A DNA stretch of 23,193 bases from Bacteroidota bacterium. Lineage in GTDB: Bacteria; Bacteroidota; Bacteroidia; Flavobacteriales; Flavobacteriaceae. Where the stretch lies: assembly GCA_947483095.1 (NCBI GenBank), contig CANKLD010000011.1, positions 1 to 23,193 of the forward strand. The letters run 5' to 3'. Below the pieces are notes generated by a model. That model saw only the letters and a list, made by a program, of their open reading frames with translations, did no database searches and had not been told where the DNA came from. Shown one piece after another: positions 23,113 through 23,193 of the stretch; the stretch's first letter is position 1, and each line of letters opens with the position of its first letter. The translations under genes and the position numbers were made by a program.

Positions 23113-23193
23113 ATGTTAATTATACCAATTAAAGACGGAGAAAATATCGATAGAGCATTAAAGCGCTATAAAAGAAAATTTGATAAAACAGGA
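23113..23193 (+). CDS. rpsU: 30S ribosomal protein bS21, N-terminal part (cut by window end)
   Basis: The first 27 residues (MLIIPIKDGENIDRALKRYK then RKFDKTG) match bS21: the conserved ENI-x-x-AL-x-R-x-K-R-K core is present. The protein belongs to the small ribosomal subunit. In Flavobacterium, bS21 together with bS6 and bS18 helps hide the anti-Shine-Dalgarno tail of 16S rRNA. The gene continues past the window. It has its own promoter and an exceptional Shine-Dalgarno sequence, which points to control at translation by the supply of bS21 itself. Confidence 0.93.
   Translation, partial: MLIIPIKDGENIDRALKRYKRKFDKTG

Noticed and set aside
1..23193. tRNA, rRNA or riboswitch elements
   Set aside because: I looked for tRNA-like cloverleaf hallmarks and conserved riboswitch boxes in the gaps and saw none I could support; a covariance-model scan would settle it.

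Overview
The window is AT-rich chromosomal DNA that looks like a Flavobacterium-type member of the Bacteroidota. The evidence is a SusC/SusD outer-membrane pair, Bacteroidota-style promoters (TTG, 18-20 bp, TAnnTTTG), the near-absence of Shine-Dalgarno sequences, a lysyl-tRNA synthetase with a C-terminal extension, and families such as DUF5522, DUF2851, GSCFA and short PspC proteins. Most of it is ordinary housekeeping and metabolic sequence. I found no defence island, prophage, CRISPR array, biosynthetic cluster or convincing undescribed system.

Layout. 1-241: 3' end of an IS3-family transposase and its probable right end. 250-645 (-): small secreted Lys/Glu-rich protein. 816-1766: GSCFA protein. 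1850-2605: crotonase-fold enzyme, probably methylglutaconyl-CoA hydratase. 2608-3193 (-): a DUF5522 mini-protein and a wrecked 5' fragment of urocanate hydratase. 3307-6359: a PLP enzyme of the ACC deaminase/D-cysteine desulfhydrase type, a glucosaminidase-LysM lipoprotein (4-bp ATGA overlap) and hemL, all on the + strand. 6377-6551: relic of a second IS3-type element. 6657-8366 (-) lysS and 8503-9201 (+) lipB diverge from a shared promoter region. 9197-9587: a mosaic of short repeats running into the 3' end of rnhB (9585-10223, -). 10423-15148: susC-susD with a strong terminator. 15253-18598: a putative porin and a cystathionine beta-synthase-like enzyme, again ending in a terminator. 18707-22846: DnaQ-like exonuclease, DUF2851 protein, PspC-domain protein, helix-hairpin-helix protein and acyl-CoA dehydrogenase. 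22844-23033: tandem 15-bp repeats, a terminator and an inverted copy of the repeat. 23113 to the end: start of rpsU.

How it works together. Likely transcription units are 3307-5060 (possibly through hemL), susC-susD, porin-CBS enzyme, and perhaps PspC-HhH-acyl-CoA dehydrogenase. The remaining genes look single.

The most rewarding points are these. rpsU carries an almost perfect Shine-Dalgarno sequence in a genome that otherwise avoids them, which fits bS21 autoregulation. Short repeats coincide exactly with stop codons in lipB, rnhB and the acyl-CoA dehydrogenase gene. One 19-nt repeat is shared by intergenic regions about 13.6 kb apart. There is a urocanase remnant and an IS remnant.
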